Program-made: the position numbers and the translations under genes | Source of the DNA: Citrobacter europaeus | GTDB lineage: Bacteria > Pseudomonadota > Gammaproteobacteria > Enterobacterales > Enterobacteriaceae | Length of the DNA: 64,000 nt | Assembly: GCA_020099315.1 (NCBI GenBank) | Contig: CP083650.1 | Span: 620,001 to 684,000 of the forward strand | Reading direction: 5' to 3' | Part shown: positions 53,176-62,271 of the stretch, in pieces | Numbering within the stretch: position 1 is the first letter of the stretch | Layout of the letters: every line of letters begins with the position of its first letter | Notes under the pieces: generated by a model | What the model was told of the DNA's origin: nothing | Databases searched by the model: none | What the model saw: only the letters and a program-made list of their open reading frames with translations

Positions 53176-54021
53176 ATGGCTGAAACGCAAAACGATCCCT
53201 TGCTGCCAGGCTATTCGTTTAACGCGCATTTGGTGGCCGGATTAACCCCCATTGAGGCAAACGGGTACCTGGATTTTTTTATCGACAGACCGCTGGGGAT
53301 GAAGGGTTATATCCTCAATCTCACCATCCGTGGCGAAGGGGTTATTAATAATCAGGGCAAGCAGTTTGTCTGCCGGCCTGGTGATATTTTGCTATTTCCA
53401 CCTGGAGAAATTCACCATTATGGACGTCATCCTGACGCCAGCGAATGGTATCACCAGTGGGTTTACTTTCGCCCGCGCGCTTACTGGCAGGAGTGGCTGG
53501 CCTGGCCGGCCATTTTTGCCCAGACCGGTTTCTTTCGTCCGGATGAAGCGCATCAGCCGCATTTTAATGAACTGTTTGGGCAGATAATCAACGCCGGGCA
53601 GGGAGAAGGCCGCTATTCCGAACTGTTAGCGATTAATTTACTGGAGCAGTTATTGCTGCGACGGATGGAAGCTATTAACGAATCGCTGCACCCGCCCATG
53701 GACAACCGCGTACGCGATGCCTGCCAGTACATCAGCGATCACCTGGCGGACAGTAATTTTGACATCGCCAGCGTCGCGCAGCATGTCTGCCTGTCGCCCT
53801 CCCGCTTGTCGCATCTCTTCCGCCAACAGCTTGGAATTAGCGTATTAAGCTGGCGTGAGGATCAGCGCATCAGCCAGGCAAAGCTATTGCTGAGTACCAC
53901 ACGTATGCCGATCGCCACCGTCGGGCGCAATGTTGGCTTTGACGATCAGCTCTATTTTTCTCGTGTTTTCAAAAAATGTACCGGCGCCAGCCCGAGCGAG
54001 TTTCGCGCTGGATGTGAATAA
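53176..54021 (+). CDS. araC: Arabinose regulator AraC
   Basis: Arabinose-responsive activator/repressor of 281 residues. The N-terminal arm and cupin-like sensor and dimer domain (about 7-165) include RPLGMKGYILNLT. The C-terminal part has two helix-turn-helix motifs: NFDIASVAQHVCLSPSRLSHLFRQ and RMPIATVGRNVGFDDQLYFSRVFKKCTG. It ends FRAGCE, 11 residues before the E. coli end. The codons after the stop still read K-V-N-D-V-S in frame, a relic of, or precursor to, the longer tail. Confidence 0.97.
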   Translation: MAETQNDPLLPGYSFNAHLVAGLTPIEANGYLDFFIDRPLGMKGYILNLTIRGEGVINNQGKQFVCRPGDILLFPPGEIHHYGRHPDASEWYHQWVYFRPRAYWQEWLAWPAIFAQTGFFRPDEAHQPHFNELFGQIINAGQGEGRYSELLAINLLEQLLLRRMEAINESLHPPMDNRVRDACQYISDHLADSNFDIASVAQHVCLSPSRLSHLFRQQLGISVLSWREDQRISQAKLLLSTTRMPIATVGRNVGFDDQLYFSRVFKKCTGASPSEFRAGCE

Positions 54022-54140
54022 AAAGTGAATGATGTGTCCTGACAGTTGTCATAACTCGCAATCTATTCAGACAATTGATGGCTTGACGAAGTTGAGAAGG
54101 GTTATCAAAATCCCTGATTCGTAAATCTGACGGACACATT

Positions 54141-54908
54141 ATGCAAGCATTGCTTGAACACTTTATTCTCCAGTCCGCCCTGTACTCTCTGATCGCCGTA
54201 CTTCTGGTGGCCTTTTTGGAGTCGCTGGCGCTGGTTGGCCTGATTCTGCCCGGGACCGTGATGATGGCGGGGCTGGGGGCGCTGATTGGCAGCGGCGAAC
54301 TGAACTTCTGGCATGCCTGGCTTGCGGGCATCATTGGTTGCCTGTTGGGGGACTGGATCTCCTTCTGGTTGGGTTGGCGCTTTAAAAAGCCGCTGCACCG
54401 TTGGTCGTTTATGAAAAAGAACAAGGCGTTGCTGGATAAAACCGAGCACGCGCTGCATCAGCACAGCATGTTTACTATTTTGGTGGGCCGTTTTGTCGGG
54501 CCGACGCGTCCGCTGGTGCCAATGGTGGCGGGCATGCTGGATCTGCCTGTCGCTAAATTTATCGTCCCGAACATTATTGGCTGCATCCTGTGGCCACCGT
54601 TCTACTTCTTGCCGGGGATCCTGGCGGGGGCGGCAATCGATATTCCTTCTGATATGCAGAGCGGAGATTTCAAATGGTTGCTGCTGGGGACGGCGCTGCT
54701 GCTATGGGTGGGGGGTTGGCTGTGCTGGCGGCTGTGGCGCAGTGGCAAAGCGGCTGTCGATCGCCTAACCGCGTATTTCCCCCGCAGCCGTTTGCTGTAT
54801 CTGGCGCCGTTGACGCTCGGGATCGGCGTGGTCGCGCTGGTGGCGTTACTGCGTCATCCGCTGATGCCGGTGTATATCGATATTCTGCGTAAGGTTGTGG
54901 GTTACTGA
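54141..54908 (+). CDS. yabI: DedA-family membrane protein YabI
   Basis: Inner-membrane DedA/VTT-domain protein of 255 residues with about five to six hydrophobic segments. Family motifs are FLESLALVGLILPGTVMM near residue 25, GDWISFWLGW near residue 72, and GRFVGPTRPLVPMVAG near residue 117, where the arginines are functionally important in relatives. DedA proteins are linked to lipid flipping and membrane-potential maintenance. The E. coli neighbours araC and thiQ are the same. Confidence 0.94.
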   Translation: MQALLEHFILQSALYSLIAVLLVAFLESLALVGLILPGTVMMAGLGALIGSGELNFWHAWLAGIIGCLLGDWISFWLGWRFKKPLHRWSFMKKNKALLDKTEHALHQHSMFTILVGRFVGPTRPLVPMVAGMLDLPVAKFIVPNIIGCILWPPFYFLPGILAGAAIDIPSDMQSGDFKWLLLGTALLLWVGGWLCWRLWRSGKAAVDRLTAYFPRSRLLYLAPLTLGIGVVALVALLRHPLMPVYIDILRKVVGY

Positions 54909-54917
54909 CGAATCTTT

Positions 54918-54947
54918 TGCCGGATGGCGGCTTCGCCTTATCCGGCA
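54918..54947. repeat. REP unit between yabI and thiQ
   Basis: TTGCCGGATGGCGGC to CTTATCCGGCAA palindrome between convergent genes. Confidence 0.85.
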
Positions 54948-54952
54948 ACGCA

Positions 54953-55651
54953 CTATGCTTTAATGCCCAGCAGCGCCGAGGCGCTGACCTGACCGCGTAA
55001 TAACTCATCCGTTTCGCCCTGCCAGGCGATGCGCCCGTCGGCGACCACAACCGATCGGGGCGCAATTCGCGCCGCATCTTCTACGCTGTGAGAAACCATC
55101 AGCAATGTAAGCTGTTTCTCGCGACAGACCTCGGCGACCAGCGTTAGCATCTCCTGGCGCAGCGCAGGATCGAGCGCAGAGAACGGTTCATCGAGCAGCA
55201 AAATGGGTTGTTCTCGCACCAGGCAACGCGCCAACGCCACGCGTTGTCGCTGTCCGCCGGAAAGCTCACCGGGGAGGCGCTCCAGCAGAGAGTCGATCCC
55301 CATTTGCTGGGCGATGTGGCGCATTTTCTCCCGCTGAAGCGCGTTCAGCTTCAATCCCGGATTAAGGCCCAGGCCAATGTTTTGCTGCACGCTCAGGTGG
55401 CTGAACAGGTTATTTTCCTGAAACAGCATGGAAACGGGGCGGCGTGATGGCGGCGTGGCGGTGTGATCTTCACCTTCAATCATCATCGTGCCGCTGGCTG
55501 GCGTGAGAAAGCCGGCAATCAGATTCAGCAACGTACTTTTCCCGGCGCCGCTGGGCCCGAGGACCGCTACCTGCTCGCCGCGCGTGACCGACAGCGTAAA
55601 GCGCATGGGCAAATGGTGATAAAGCCATGTGATATCAATCAGTTTTAACAT
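54953..55651 (-). CDS. thiQ: Thiamine ABC transporter ATP-binding protein
   Basis: ATPase of the ThiBPQ importer for thiamine and its phosphates, 232 residues from the ATG at 55651. That start overlaps thiP by 17 bases and begins MLKLIDITWLYHHLPMRF as in E. coli. Walker A is GPSGAGKST, the ABC signature LSGGQRQRVALARC and Walker B ILLLDEPFSALD. A few codons upstream are in frame but lack support. Confidence 0.96.
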   Translation of the reverse strand: MLKLIDITWLYHHLPMRFTLSVTRGEQVAVLGPSGAGKSTLLNLIAGFLTPASGTMMIEGEDHTATPPSRRPVSMLFQENNLFSHLSVQQNIGLGLNPGLKLNALQREKMRHIAQQMGIDSLLERLPGELSGGQRQRVALARCLVREQPILLLDEPFSALDPALRQEMLTLVAEVCREKQLTLLMVSHSVEDAARIAPRSVVVADGRIAWQGETDELLRGQVSASALLGIKA

Positions 55652-57245
55652 TTCGACCCGGCAATTTTTCAATAACGGTAAACAGCGTAAAGCACAGGAT
55701 CAGCAGTAATAACGCCGTAACCGCGCCATCCTGACTGCGATAAGAGCCAATCTGCTGATATAAATAAAACGGCAGGGTGCGGAAATCCTCATTACCAAAT
55801 AACGCCACCACGCCAAAATCGCCAATCGACAGCACGCAGGCAAAAGCCATCGCCTGCGCTAGCGGACGCTTCAGGGCGCGCAGTTCAACCACTTTCAGGC
55901 GCGACCATCCCTCTATTCCCAACGACTGGCACAACATACTGTAGCGCGCAGTGACGTCACGCATTGGGTTTTCCAGCACTTTCAGCGCGTAAGGGATCGC
56001 CATCAGCGCATTGGTAAAAATGACAATGCCGTCGGCAGATTCGGGGAGCCCAATAGTATTATTGAGCAGCAGAAAGAAGCCGGTAGCTAGCACGATACCC
56101 GGCATGGCGAGGATCATCATGCCGCTCAGCTCCAGCATTTGACCTGCCAGCACCTGCTGTCGGGCACGTAGTTCACGGCTGCTCCATAACAGCATCATGG
56201 TGAGTACAATGCACAACGCTCCTGCCGCCAGCGCAATGCGCAGCGAGGTTCCCAGCGCCTGCCACAGTACAGGTTGCCTAAGAACATCCAGCATATGGCG
56301 GTTAAAGCCATCGACAATCACCGCCAGCAGCGGCGGCAACAACAGCAGCAGGGCCAGAATAATCAGCAGAGCGTCTGTCAGGCGGCTGTGCAAACGATCG
56401 TCGGGATCGCGCCAGCCCTGAACCAGCGTGGTGCCGGGAGCAATAGCGCGGCTCAGACGTTGGCTGAGCAGTACCAGCGCTAAACAACAAACCATCTGGA
56501 TCAACGCCAGCATGGCTGCACGACCGGGATCGTAATCAAAGTTAAGCGCCTGATAAATCGCCAGCTCGATGGTGGTGGCCTGCGGCCCGCCGCCCAGCGA
56601 CAAAACGGTGGCGAAGCTGGCGAAACAGAGCATAAAGATGAGCGCCGCAACGGGAAGGATCTGACGGCGTAGCCATGGCCATTCAACAAAGCGGAAGAAA
56701 TGCCAGCCGCGCATACCCAACTGAGCGGCTAACTGTCGTTGTTCGCCGGGAATATTTTCCAGTGATTGCAACAGCAGACGACTGGCCATCGGCAGATTGA
56801 AAAAGACGTGCGCCAGCAGAATGCCCTGTAAACCGTATGGCGAAAAGGTCCATTCCAGCCCCAATGTATGCCAGAGCGAGGCCAGCCAGCCCTGACGACC
56901 ATAGACGCTAAGAATACCGAAGACCGCCACCAGCACTGGCAGGATTAACGTCATCGCGCACAGGCGCAGCAGCGCCAGACGTCCAGGAAAACGACGACGA
57001 TAGAGCGCTCTGGCCAGGAAAATCGCCGGGATGACCGACAGCACTGCGGATAAAAAAGCCTGCCAGAAAGAAAAGAGCACCACGTGCCACAGGTAGTCGT
57101 CCTGCCACAGCGAGATCCATTCTCCCTGCGGGGCGTTAAACCACAGTGCCAGAAACGCGGCCAGGGCAACGGCCACCATCAGCGTGGCGGCGGTAAGCCC
57201 TGGAACCAGCCAGCCGGGAATTAACGGCTGACGGCGCGTTGCCAT
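55635..57245 (-). CDS. thiP: Thiamine ABC transporter permease
   Basis: Inner-membrane permease of 536 residues, a fused double unit with about 12 transmembrane helices. The two EAA-type loops for contact with ThiQ are visible as QRQLAAQLGMRGWHFFRFVEWPWLRRQ near residue 180 and YSMLCQSLGIEGWSRLKVVELRALKRP near residue 450. It overlaps thiB by 25 bases and thiQ by 17. Confidence 0.96.
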   Translation of the reverse strand: MATRRQPLIPGWLVPGLTAATLMVAVALAAFLALWFNAPQGEWISLWQDDYLWHVVLFSFWQAFLSAVLSVIPAIFLARALYRRRFPGRLALLRLCAMTLILPVLVAVFGILSVYGRQGWLASLWHTLGLEWTFSPYGLQGILLAHVFFNLPMASRLLLQSLENIPGEQRQLAAQLGMRGWHFFRFVEWPWLRRQILPVAALIFMLCFASFATVLSLGGGPQATTIELAIYQALNFDYDPGRAAMLALIQMVCCLALVLLSQRLSRAIAPGTTLVQGWRDPDDRLHSRLTDALLIILALLLLLPPLLAVIVDGFNRHMLDVLRQPVLWQALGTSLRIALAAGALCIVLTMMLLWSSRELRARQQVLAGQMLELSGMMILAMPGIVLATGFFLLLNNTIGLPESADGIVIFTNALMAIPYALKVLENPMRDVTARYSMLCQSLGIEGWSRLKVVELRALKRPLAQAMAFACVLSIGDFGVVALFGNEDFRTLPFYLYQQIGSYRSQDGAVTALLLLILCFTLFTVIEKLPGRNVKTD

Positions 57246-58204
57246 TCGCTAATCCATACCTGGCGTTGAGCTGCAACCTGCTGCGGCGTAAATTCCAGCG
57301 CGGTGGCTGGTTTATTCAGTTGCTCGAATCCTGGCGGCAGGGCGACCTGCGTTACCGGATACATCCAGTTGCCGGTCGGAATTGCATTCTGGAATGCTGG
57401 AGACACCATAAACTTCAGGAATTTCTCGGCCAGTTCCGGCTGCTTGCTGGCCGCGGTACGGGCGGCGACTTCCACCTGCAAATAATGGCCCTCGCTAAAG
57501 TCGGCTGCGGCGTAGTTGCCTTTTTTCTCGGCGATGATGTGATAGGCCGGAGAGGTGGTGTAACTGAGCACCAGATCGCTTTCACCTTTCAGGAACAGGC
57601 CGTAGGCTTCGCTCCATCCCTTGGTGACGGTGACGGTTTTGGCTGCCAGTTTCTGCCACGCCTCTGGCGCTTTATCGCCATAGACTTTCTGCATCCATAG
57701 CAGCAGACCCAGACCAGGCGTGCTGGTGCGCGGATCCTGATAAATGACGCGCCATTTCTGGTCGCTTTCTACCAGTTCTTTCAGACTTTTGGGCGGATTC
57801 TTCAGCTTGTTCTTATCGTAAACGAAGGCGAAATAGCCGTAGTCAAACGGAACGAAGGTATCGTTTTTCCAGCCGCCGGGCACGTTAACGGCGTCACCTG
57901 GTACACCGCTTTTGGCGAACAATTTGGTTTGCGTTGCGGCTTCCAGAAGGTTGTTATCCAGACCCAGCACGACGTCGGCCTTGCTGTTTTTTCCTTCCAT
58001 GCGCAGGCGGTTAAGCAGTGAGACGCCATCTTCCAGCGCGACCAGTTTCAGCTCGCAGTTGCAGTCAGCTTCAAAGGCTTTTTTGATTGTCGGGCCCGGG
58101 CCCCAGTCAGCTGCGAACGAGTCGTAGGTGTAGACGGTCAGTACCGGTTTAGCGAAGGCAGGCGCTGCGCACAGCAGTAAAAGCGGAAGACATTTTTTAA
58201 ACAC
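57221..58204 (-). CDS. thiB: Thiamine-binding periplasmic protein
   Basis: Periplasmic solute-binding protein of 327 residues for thiamine, TMP and TPP. I chose the GTG at 58204: it follows GAGGTGCAAA and gives a normal signal peptide, MFKKCLPLLLLCAAPAFA, before KPVLTVYTYDSF. The longer in-frame ATG at 58252 would start inside the TPP riboswitch. First gene of thiBPQ. Confidence 0.95.
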   Translation of the reverse strand: MFKKCLPLLLLCAAPAFAKPVLTVYTYDSFAADWGPGPTIKKAFEADCNCELKLVALEDGVSLLNRLRMEGKNSKADVVLGLDNNLLEAATQTKLFAKSGVPGDAVNVPGGWKNDTFVPFDYGYFAFVYDKNKLKNPPKSLKELVESDQKWRVIYQDPRTSTPGLGLLLWMQKVYGDKAPEAWQKLAAKTVTVTKGWSEAYGLFLKGESDLVLSYTTSPAYHIIAEKKGNYAAADFSEGHYLQVEVAARTAASKQPELAEKFLKFMVSPAFQNAIPTGNWMYPVTQVALPPGFEQLNKPATALEFTPQQVAAQRQVWISEWQRAVSR

Positions 58205-58247
58205 TTTGCACCTCAAGAGTTGGGTGGCAAAGGACTTGAGGAACTGA

Positions 58248-58355
58248 CTCAAATCCCTTCGCCGGCATTATCCGGATCAGGTTCGACGGGTATCTCTCAG
58301 CCCATACGCAGATCGAATGATTTTGTGTATGTTTTTTATTTAGCACCCCGTTGAG
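58248..58355 (-). ncRNA. TPP riboswitch (THI element) of thiBPQ
   Basis: On the - strand the conserved blocks are GGGGTGC, then GGGCTGAGAGATACCC, then GAACCTGATCCGGATAATGCCGGCGAAGGGA-like sequence. An outer P1 stem CTCAA/TTGAG closes the aptamer. The thiB start is about 45 bases downstream, so ligand-dependent hiding of the ribosome-binding site is likely, as in other enterobacterial thi operons. Confidence 0.93.
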
Positions 58356-58393
58356 AACGGCGTTAGTGTAATGATTTTGTTGCTCAGCAGCAA

Positions 58394-60049
58394 TTAAGGA
58401 TCCGGCGGTGCAAACCACGCCGATTTAAAATCAAACCAGCCTAGAGTATTCATGCGTAGCCCGCGCATACTGCGCTGGCCCTGAATGATCAGCCAGTGGT
58501 GGATCAACGGCACAATGGCCTTTGTGGCGAGCAGTTGTTGGCACCATGCCGCCAGGCTCATTTCGCCCGTTCGCCAGCGGGCGGCATCGTTTTCCCAGTC
58601 CCGCGAGATACAGTTTTGCAGTAATGGGACTTCGCAGAGATGCGCGAACAACGAGAAGTCCAGCGGTAGGGTAAAGTTGGCGCTGTTGAGCCAGATATCA
58701 CTGACTATTTCACCCGCATGCCATTGATCGTAGTCGATCTCCTGAATATTCAACTGTACCTGATGTTCCGCCAGCAGCGTTTTCATGATCTGCGCGATAA
58801 TCCGGTGTTCGATGTGATCGCGATAGTAAGTGAGAGTCAGCGTTTCCAGTCCGGCTGGTTTTTCACCATGGCCGGGCCTGGCATGGTGCCAGCGGGGAAG
58901 CAAACCGTAGGCGGGGAACCACAGTCGCTGGTACTGTTCGTCGGCGTGGCAGATTAAATGGGTTGGCGAGAGAACGCGGCTAGCCCACTCGCGGACCTCC
59001 TGATTAGCGCCACGGTGGGTGCGCGTATCAAACAGCAGGTAGTAGCAGCCTTCTTCGAGACGGCTCTCGATCGCCTTTTCATCCTCCGTGGGGCCTTTTA
59101 GCGTCAACCCGCCGCCAGGCTCTTCGCCGATGTCGGGCAGCACCCAAACGTTAACTTCGTCGATCAGCGCCCGGTAGCCAAAGTAATCATCAAATGCGTG
59201 AATCTTCAGTTGATTATTGGTATTGCGAATCACCGCATATGGACCAGTGCCAATCGGGTGACTGGAGAAGTTATTTAACGTTTCCCATTCTCGCGGCAGG
59301 ATCATGGCGGGGACTTGCCCCAATAACCAGGGAAGCCAGCGGTCAGGCTGGGACAGATGGATATCCAACGTCCAGGCCGTGGGCGAGACGATTTGCGTGA
59401 TGTGTGAGTACAGCGGCAGAGCGTTAATGCGCATCAGCGAGGCGATGACATCTTCCATTTCCAGTTCGCGGCCATGATGGAAATGGATCCCCGGGCGCAG
59501 GAAAAATCGCCAGTGTAAAGGTGAAATCTGCTGCCAATGATGGGCGATGTCCGCTTCCAGTTCCCCATTTTCCTCATTTACCCGTATGAGGGCGCTGAAG
59601 ATTTGCCGGGCGATATGGGTTTCGGAGCGGCGCAATGCCGTACCCGGAAGCAGGTTGTGCATGGGACGATAATAGAGAACGCGCATGATGTGTCGACCCT
59701 GGCGAAAACTGCGGCCGAGGTGGGAAACCAGCATCTGCCGTACGGCCGTTTTGTCACCGACCAGTTGCACCAGTTGATCGATGCGATCCTGTTCCAGCAG
59801 GTCTTCTGCCCGCTGTTGCTGGAGCGCCAACCCGGTATAGAGGAATGTCAGGCGCGAGCGTTTACCTCGTCCAACTTCGGCTTCCCACGTTAACCAGCCA
59901 CGTTCCTGCATGGTATTAAGCAGCGTACGCATATGGCGGCGCGAGCAGCTCAGAAGCTCCGCCAGCTCGTTAAGCGTTGTGTCTTGCGTTTTGCCGTCGC
60001 AGCATTGCCACAGACGGATGAACTGTTGTTGCAAACGACCAGAAGACAT
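58394..60049 (-). CDS. sgrR: Sugar-phosphate stress regulator SgrR
   Basis: Transcription activator of sgrS and setA, and its own repressor, 551 residues as in E. coli. An N-terminal winged helix domain (about 5-110, LNELAELLSCSRRHMRTLLNTMQERGW) is fused to a solute-binding-protein-like domain that probably senses a sugar-phosphate-related ligand. It is divergent from sgrS with a short shared promoter gap at 60050-60116. Confidence 0.96.
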   Translation of the reverse strand: MSSGRLQQQFIRLWQCCDGKTQDTTLNELAELLSCSRRHMRTLLNTMQERGWLTWEAEVGRGKRSRLTFLYTGLALQQQRAEDLLEQDRIDQLVQLVGDKTAVRQMLVSHLGRSFRQGRHIMRVLYYRPMHNLLPGTALRRSETHIARQIFSALIRVNEENGELEADIAHHWQQISPLHWRFFLRPGIHFHHGRELEMEDVIASLMRINALPLYSHITQIVSPTAWTLDIHLSQPDRWLPWLLGQVPAMILPREWETLNNFSSHPIGTGPYAVIRNTNNQLKIHAFDDYFGYRALIDEVNVWVLPDIGEEPGGGLTLKGPTEDEKAIESRLEEGCYYLLFDTRTHRGANQEVREWASRVLSPTHLICHADEQYQRLWFPAYGLLPRWHHARPGHGEKPAGLETLTLTYYRDHIEHRIIAQIMKTLLAEHQVQLNIQEIDYDQWHAGEIVSDIWLNSANFTLPLDFSLFAHLCEVPLLQNCISRDWENDAARWRTGEMSLAAWCQQLLATKAIVPLIHHWLIIQGQRSMRGLRMNTLGWFDFKSAWFAPPDP

Positions 60050-60116
60050 AAAAGGGGAACTCCTGCGGAAAACTCAGCAATTTTATAATCCCTATATTAA
60101 GCCAATAATAGATTCC

Positions 60117-60358
60117 GATGAAGCGATGAGACAACGAAGGGGTCATCTATGCGTCAGTTCTGGTTGGAGTACTTTACCGCGACGGAAAAATCGTCCTGGT
60201 TGGCTTGCCTGAGCGCACCGCAGCGCTTAAAGATGCTCGAAGAGCTGATGCAGTGGGAGGTGACAGCCTGACTCCTGAATTGGGAATTGCAGACATCATG
60301 TGTGACTGAGTATTGGTGTAAAATCACCCGCCAGCAGATTTTTTCTGCTGGCTTTTTT
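60117..60358 (+). ncRNA. sgrS: Small RNA SgrS
   Basis: Hfq-dependent dual-function RNA induced by sugar-phosphate stress. It pairs with ptsG and manXYZ mRNAs. The predicted start is at GATGAAGC (60117), and the end is a terminator with stem GCCAGCAGA / TCTGCTGGC at 60330-60352 plus six T. The pairing region around TGTGTGACTGAGTATTGGTG (60300-60319) is identical to what I recall for E. coli. The exact 5' end is inferred by homology. It encodes SgrT in its first half. Confidence 0.9.
60149..60271 (+). CDS. sgrT: Glucose-uptake inhibitor peptide SgrT
   Basis: A 40-residue peptide encoded inside SgrS. It begins MRQFW, has the conserved core YFTAT, and ends in LMQWEVTA. In E. coli (43 residues) it blocks the glucose transporter PtsG. 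AAGGGG precedes the ATG. Confidence 0.88.
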   Translation: MRQFWLEYFTATEKSSWLACLSAPQRLKMLEELMQWEVTA

Positions 60359-60386
60359 CGTTTCAGCTGCGCTTAAAAGGAAAGAT

Positions 60387-61565
60387 ATGCTCTGGATTAT
60401 GACCATGGGACGGCGCCTCAACGGCGTTTACGCGGCATTTATGCTGGTCGCTTTTATGATGGGCGTGGCGGGTGCATTGCAGGCTCCCACGCTGAGCCTG
60501 TTCCTGAGCCGTGAAGTCGGGGCGCAGCCATTTTGGGTCGGGCTGTTTTACACCGTCAATGCGATTGTCGGGATCGTTGTCAGCCTGGGTCTCGCGAAAC
60601 GATCCGACAGCCAGGGCGATCGGCGCAAGCTGATCATGTTCTGTTGCCTGATGGCAATTGGCAACGCGCTGCTGTTTGCGTTTAATCGCCACTATCTTAC
60701 GCTGATCACCTGCGGTGTGCTGCTGGCCTCGCTGGCGAATACCGCGATGCCGCAGCTGTTTGCGCTGGCGCGAGAATATGCTGATAACTCCGCGCGTGAA
60801 GTGGTGATGTTTAGCTCGGTGATGCGTGCGCAGCTTTCACTGGCATGGGTGATTGGACCGCCGCTGGCCTTCATGCTGGCCCTGAATTACGGCTTTACGG
60901 CGATGTTTTCCATTGCCGCAGGGATTTTTGCCATTAGCCTGGTGCTAATTGCGCTGATACTGCCGTCCGTCGCGCGGGTGGAGCAGCCTGTAGATGTGCC
61001 GCTCGAACACACTGGTGGTTGGCAGGACAAAAATGTGCGCATGCTGTTTATTGCCTCCACGCTGATGTGGACCTGCAATACCATGTACATCATCGATATG
61101 CCGCTGTGGATAAGCCTTGAGCTGGGCTTGCCGGACAAGCTGGCCGGGATCCTGATGGGAACGGCGGCTGGGCTGGAAATTCCGGCGATGATTCTGGCGG
61201 GCTATTACGTGAAGCGCTTTGGTAAACGGCGAATGATGATCGCGGCAGTTGCGGCGGGCGTGCTGTTTTATCTGGGTTTAATCTTCTTTCACAGCCGTAC
61301 GGCGCTGCTGGTGCTGCAACTGTTTAACGCGGTATTTATCGGTATTATCGCCGGGATAGGCATGCTGTGGTTTCAGGATTTGATGCCCGGACGAGCGGGG
61401 TCAGCGACCACACTATTTACCAACAGTATTTCAACGGGAGTCATCCTGGCGGGAGTGATTCAGGGAGCTGTTGCGCAAAGCTACGGCCACTTTGCCGTCT
61501 ATTGGGTGATTGCGGCAATTTCTGTCGTTACGTTGGTGATGACCGGGCGGGTGAAGGACGTCTAA
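60387..61565 (+). CDS. setA: Sugar efflux transporter SetA
   Basis: MFS sugar exporter of 392 residues with 12 predicted helices, the E. coli length. The N-terminus MLWIMTMGRRLNGVYAAFMLVAFMMG and the motif LAKRSDSQGDRRKL between helices 2 and 3 fit the SET family. It starts 28 bases after the sgrS terminator and is coexpressed with sgrS during sugar-phosphate stress in E. coli. Confidence 0.96.
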   Translation: MLWIMTMGRRLNGVYAAFMLVAFMMGVAGALQAPTLSLFLSREVGAQPFWVGLFYTVNAIVGIVVSLGLAKRSDSQGDRRKLIMFCCLMAIGNALLFAFNRHYLTLITCGVLLASLANTAMPQLFALAREYADNSAREVVMFSSVMRAQLSLAWVIGPPLAFMLALNYGFTAMFSIAAGIFAISLVLIALILPSVARVEQPVDVPLEHTGGWQDKNVRMLFIASTLMWTCNTMYIIDMPLWISLELGLPDKLAGILMGTAAGLEIPAMILAGYYVKRFGKRRMMIAAVAAGVLFYLGLIFFHSRTALLVLQLFNAVFIGIIAGIGMLWFQDLMPGRAGSATTLFTNSISTGVILAGVIQGAVAQSYGHFAVYWVIAAISVVTLVMTGRVKDV

Positions 61566-61570
61566 TCATG

Positions 61571-61645
61571 TTGCCGGATGCGCTGCGCTTATCCGGCCTA
61601 CAGTTGGAGTGCGTTTGTAGGCCGGATAAGCGCAGCGCATCCGGT
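61571..61645. repeat. BIME between setA and leuD
   Basis: Two inverted REP units: TTGCCGGATGCGCTGCGC to TATCCGGCCTACA and TAGGCCGGATAAGCGCAGCG to CATCCGGTA, between convergent genes. Confidence 0.87.
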
Positions 61646-61655
61646 ATCGCAATGA

Positions 61656-62261
61656 CTAGCGCATAAACGCTGGCTGCTTGTCTTCATACTCGGTGATGGC
61701 CGCTTCATGCTGCAGCGTCAGCCCGATGCTGTCCAGACCATTCAGCATGCAGTGGCGGCGGAAGTCGTCGATTTTAAAGCTGTAGGACTTATCGCCTGCT
61801 TTCACCACCTGCGCCTGGAGATCCACTTCAAATTTAATCCCCGGGTTGGCTAACACCAGCGCGAACAATTCATCTACCTGCGCGTCGCTCAGGGTCACCG
61901 GCAACAGTTGGTTATTGAAACTGTTGCCGTAGAAGATGTCGGCGAAGCTTGGCGCGATCACCACTTTAAAGCCGTAATCGGTCAGCGCCCATGGCGCATG
62001 TTCACGTGAAGAGCCGCAGCCAAAGTTTTCCCGTGCCAGCAGAATTGAGGCGCCTTTATATTCCGGGAAGTTCAGCACAAACTCTGGATTAGGCTGTTGC
62101 CCCTTTTCGTCCAGGAAACGCCAGTCGTTAAACAGATGTGCGCCAAAACCGGTGCGCGTAACCTTCTGCAAAAACTGTTTAGGAATAATTGCGTCGGTAT
62201 CAACGTTGGCGGCATCCAGTGGGACAACCAGGCCGGTATGCTGGGTAAATTTCTCTGCCAT
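61656..62261 (-). CDS. leuD: 3-isopropylmalate dehydratase small subunit
   Basis: Swivel-domain subunit of isopropylmalate isomerase, second step of leucine synthesis, 201 residues from the ATG at 62261 (MAEKFTQHTGLVVPLD). Conserved DTDAIIPKQFL and FGCGSSREHAPWAL are present. A 12-codon upstream extension would overlap leuC and is rejected. Last gene of leuABCD. Confidence 0.97.
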   Translation of the reverse strand: MAEKFTQHTGLVVPLDAANVDTDAIIPKQFLQKVTRTGFGAHLFNDWRFLDEKGQQPNPEFVLNFPEYKGASILLARENFGCGSSREHAPWALTDYGFKVVIAPSFADIFYGNSFNNQLLPVTLSDAQVDELFALVLANPGIKFEVDLQAQVVKAGDKSYSFKIDDFRRHCMLNGLDSIGLTLQHEAAITEYEDKQPAFMR

Positions 62262-62271
62262 GGTAGTTTCC

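Noticed and set aside
53176..54021. araC as a truncated pseudogene
   Set aside because: Both helix-turn-helix motifs are complete, and 281 residues is, as I recall, normal for Salmonella and Citrobacter AraC. Only the non-essential tail is missing.
58205..58252. ATG at 58252 as the thiB start
   Set aside because: It overlaps the TPP aptamer's closing stem, and the resulting N-terminus spoils the signal peptide. The GTG at 58204 fits better.
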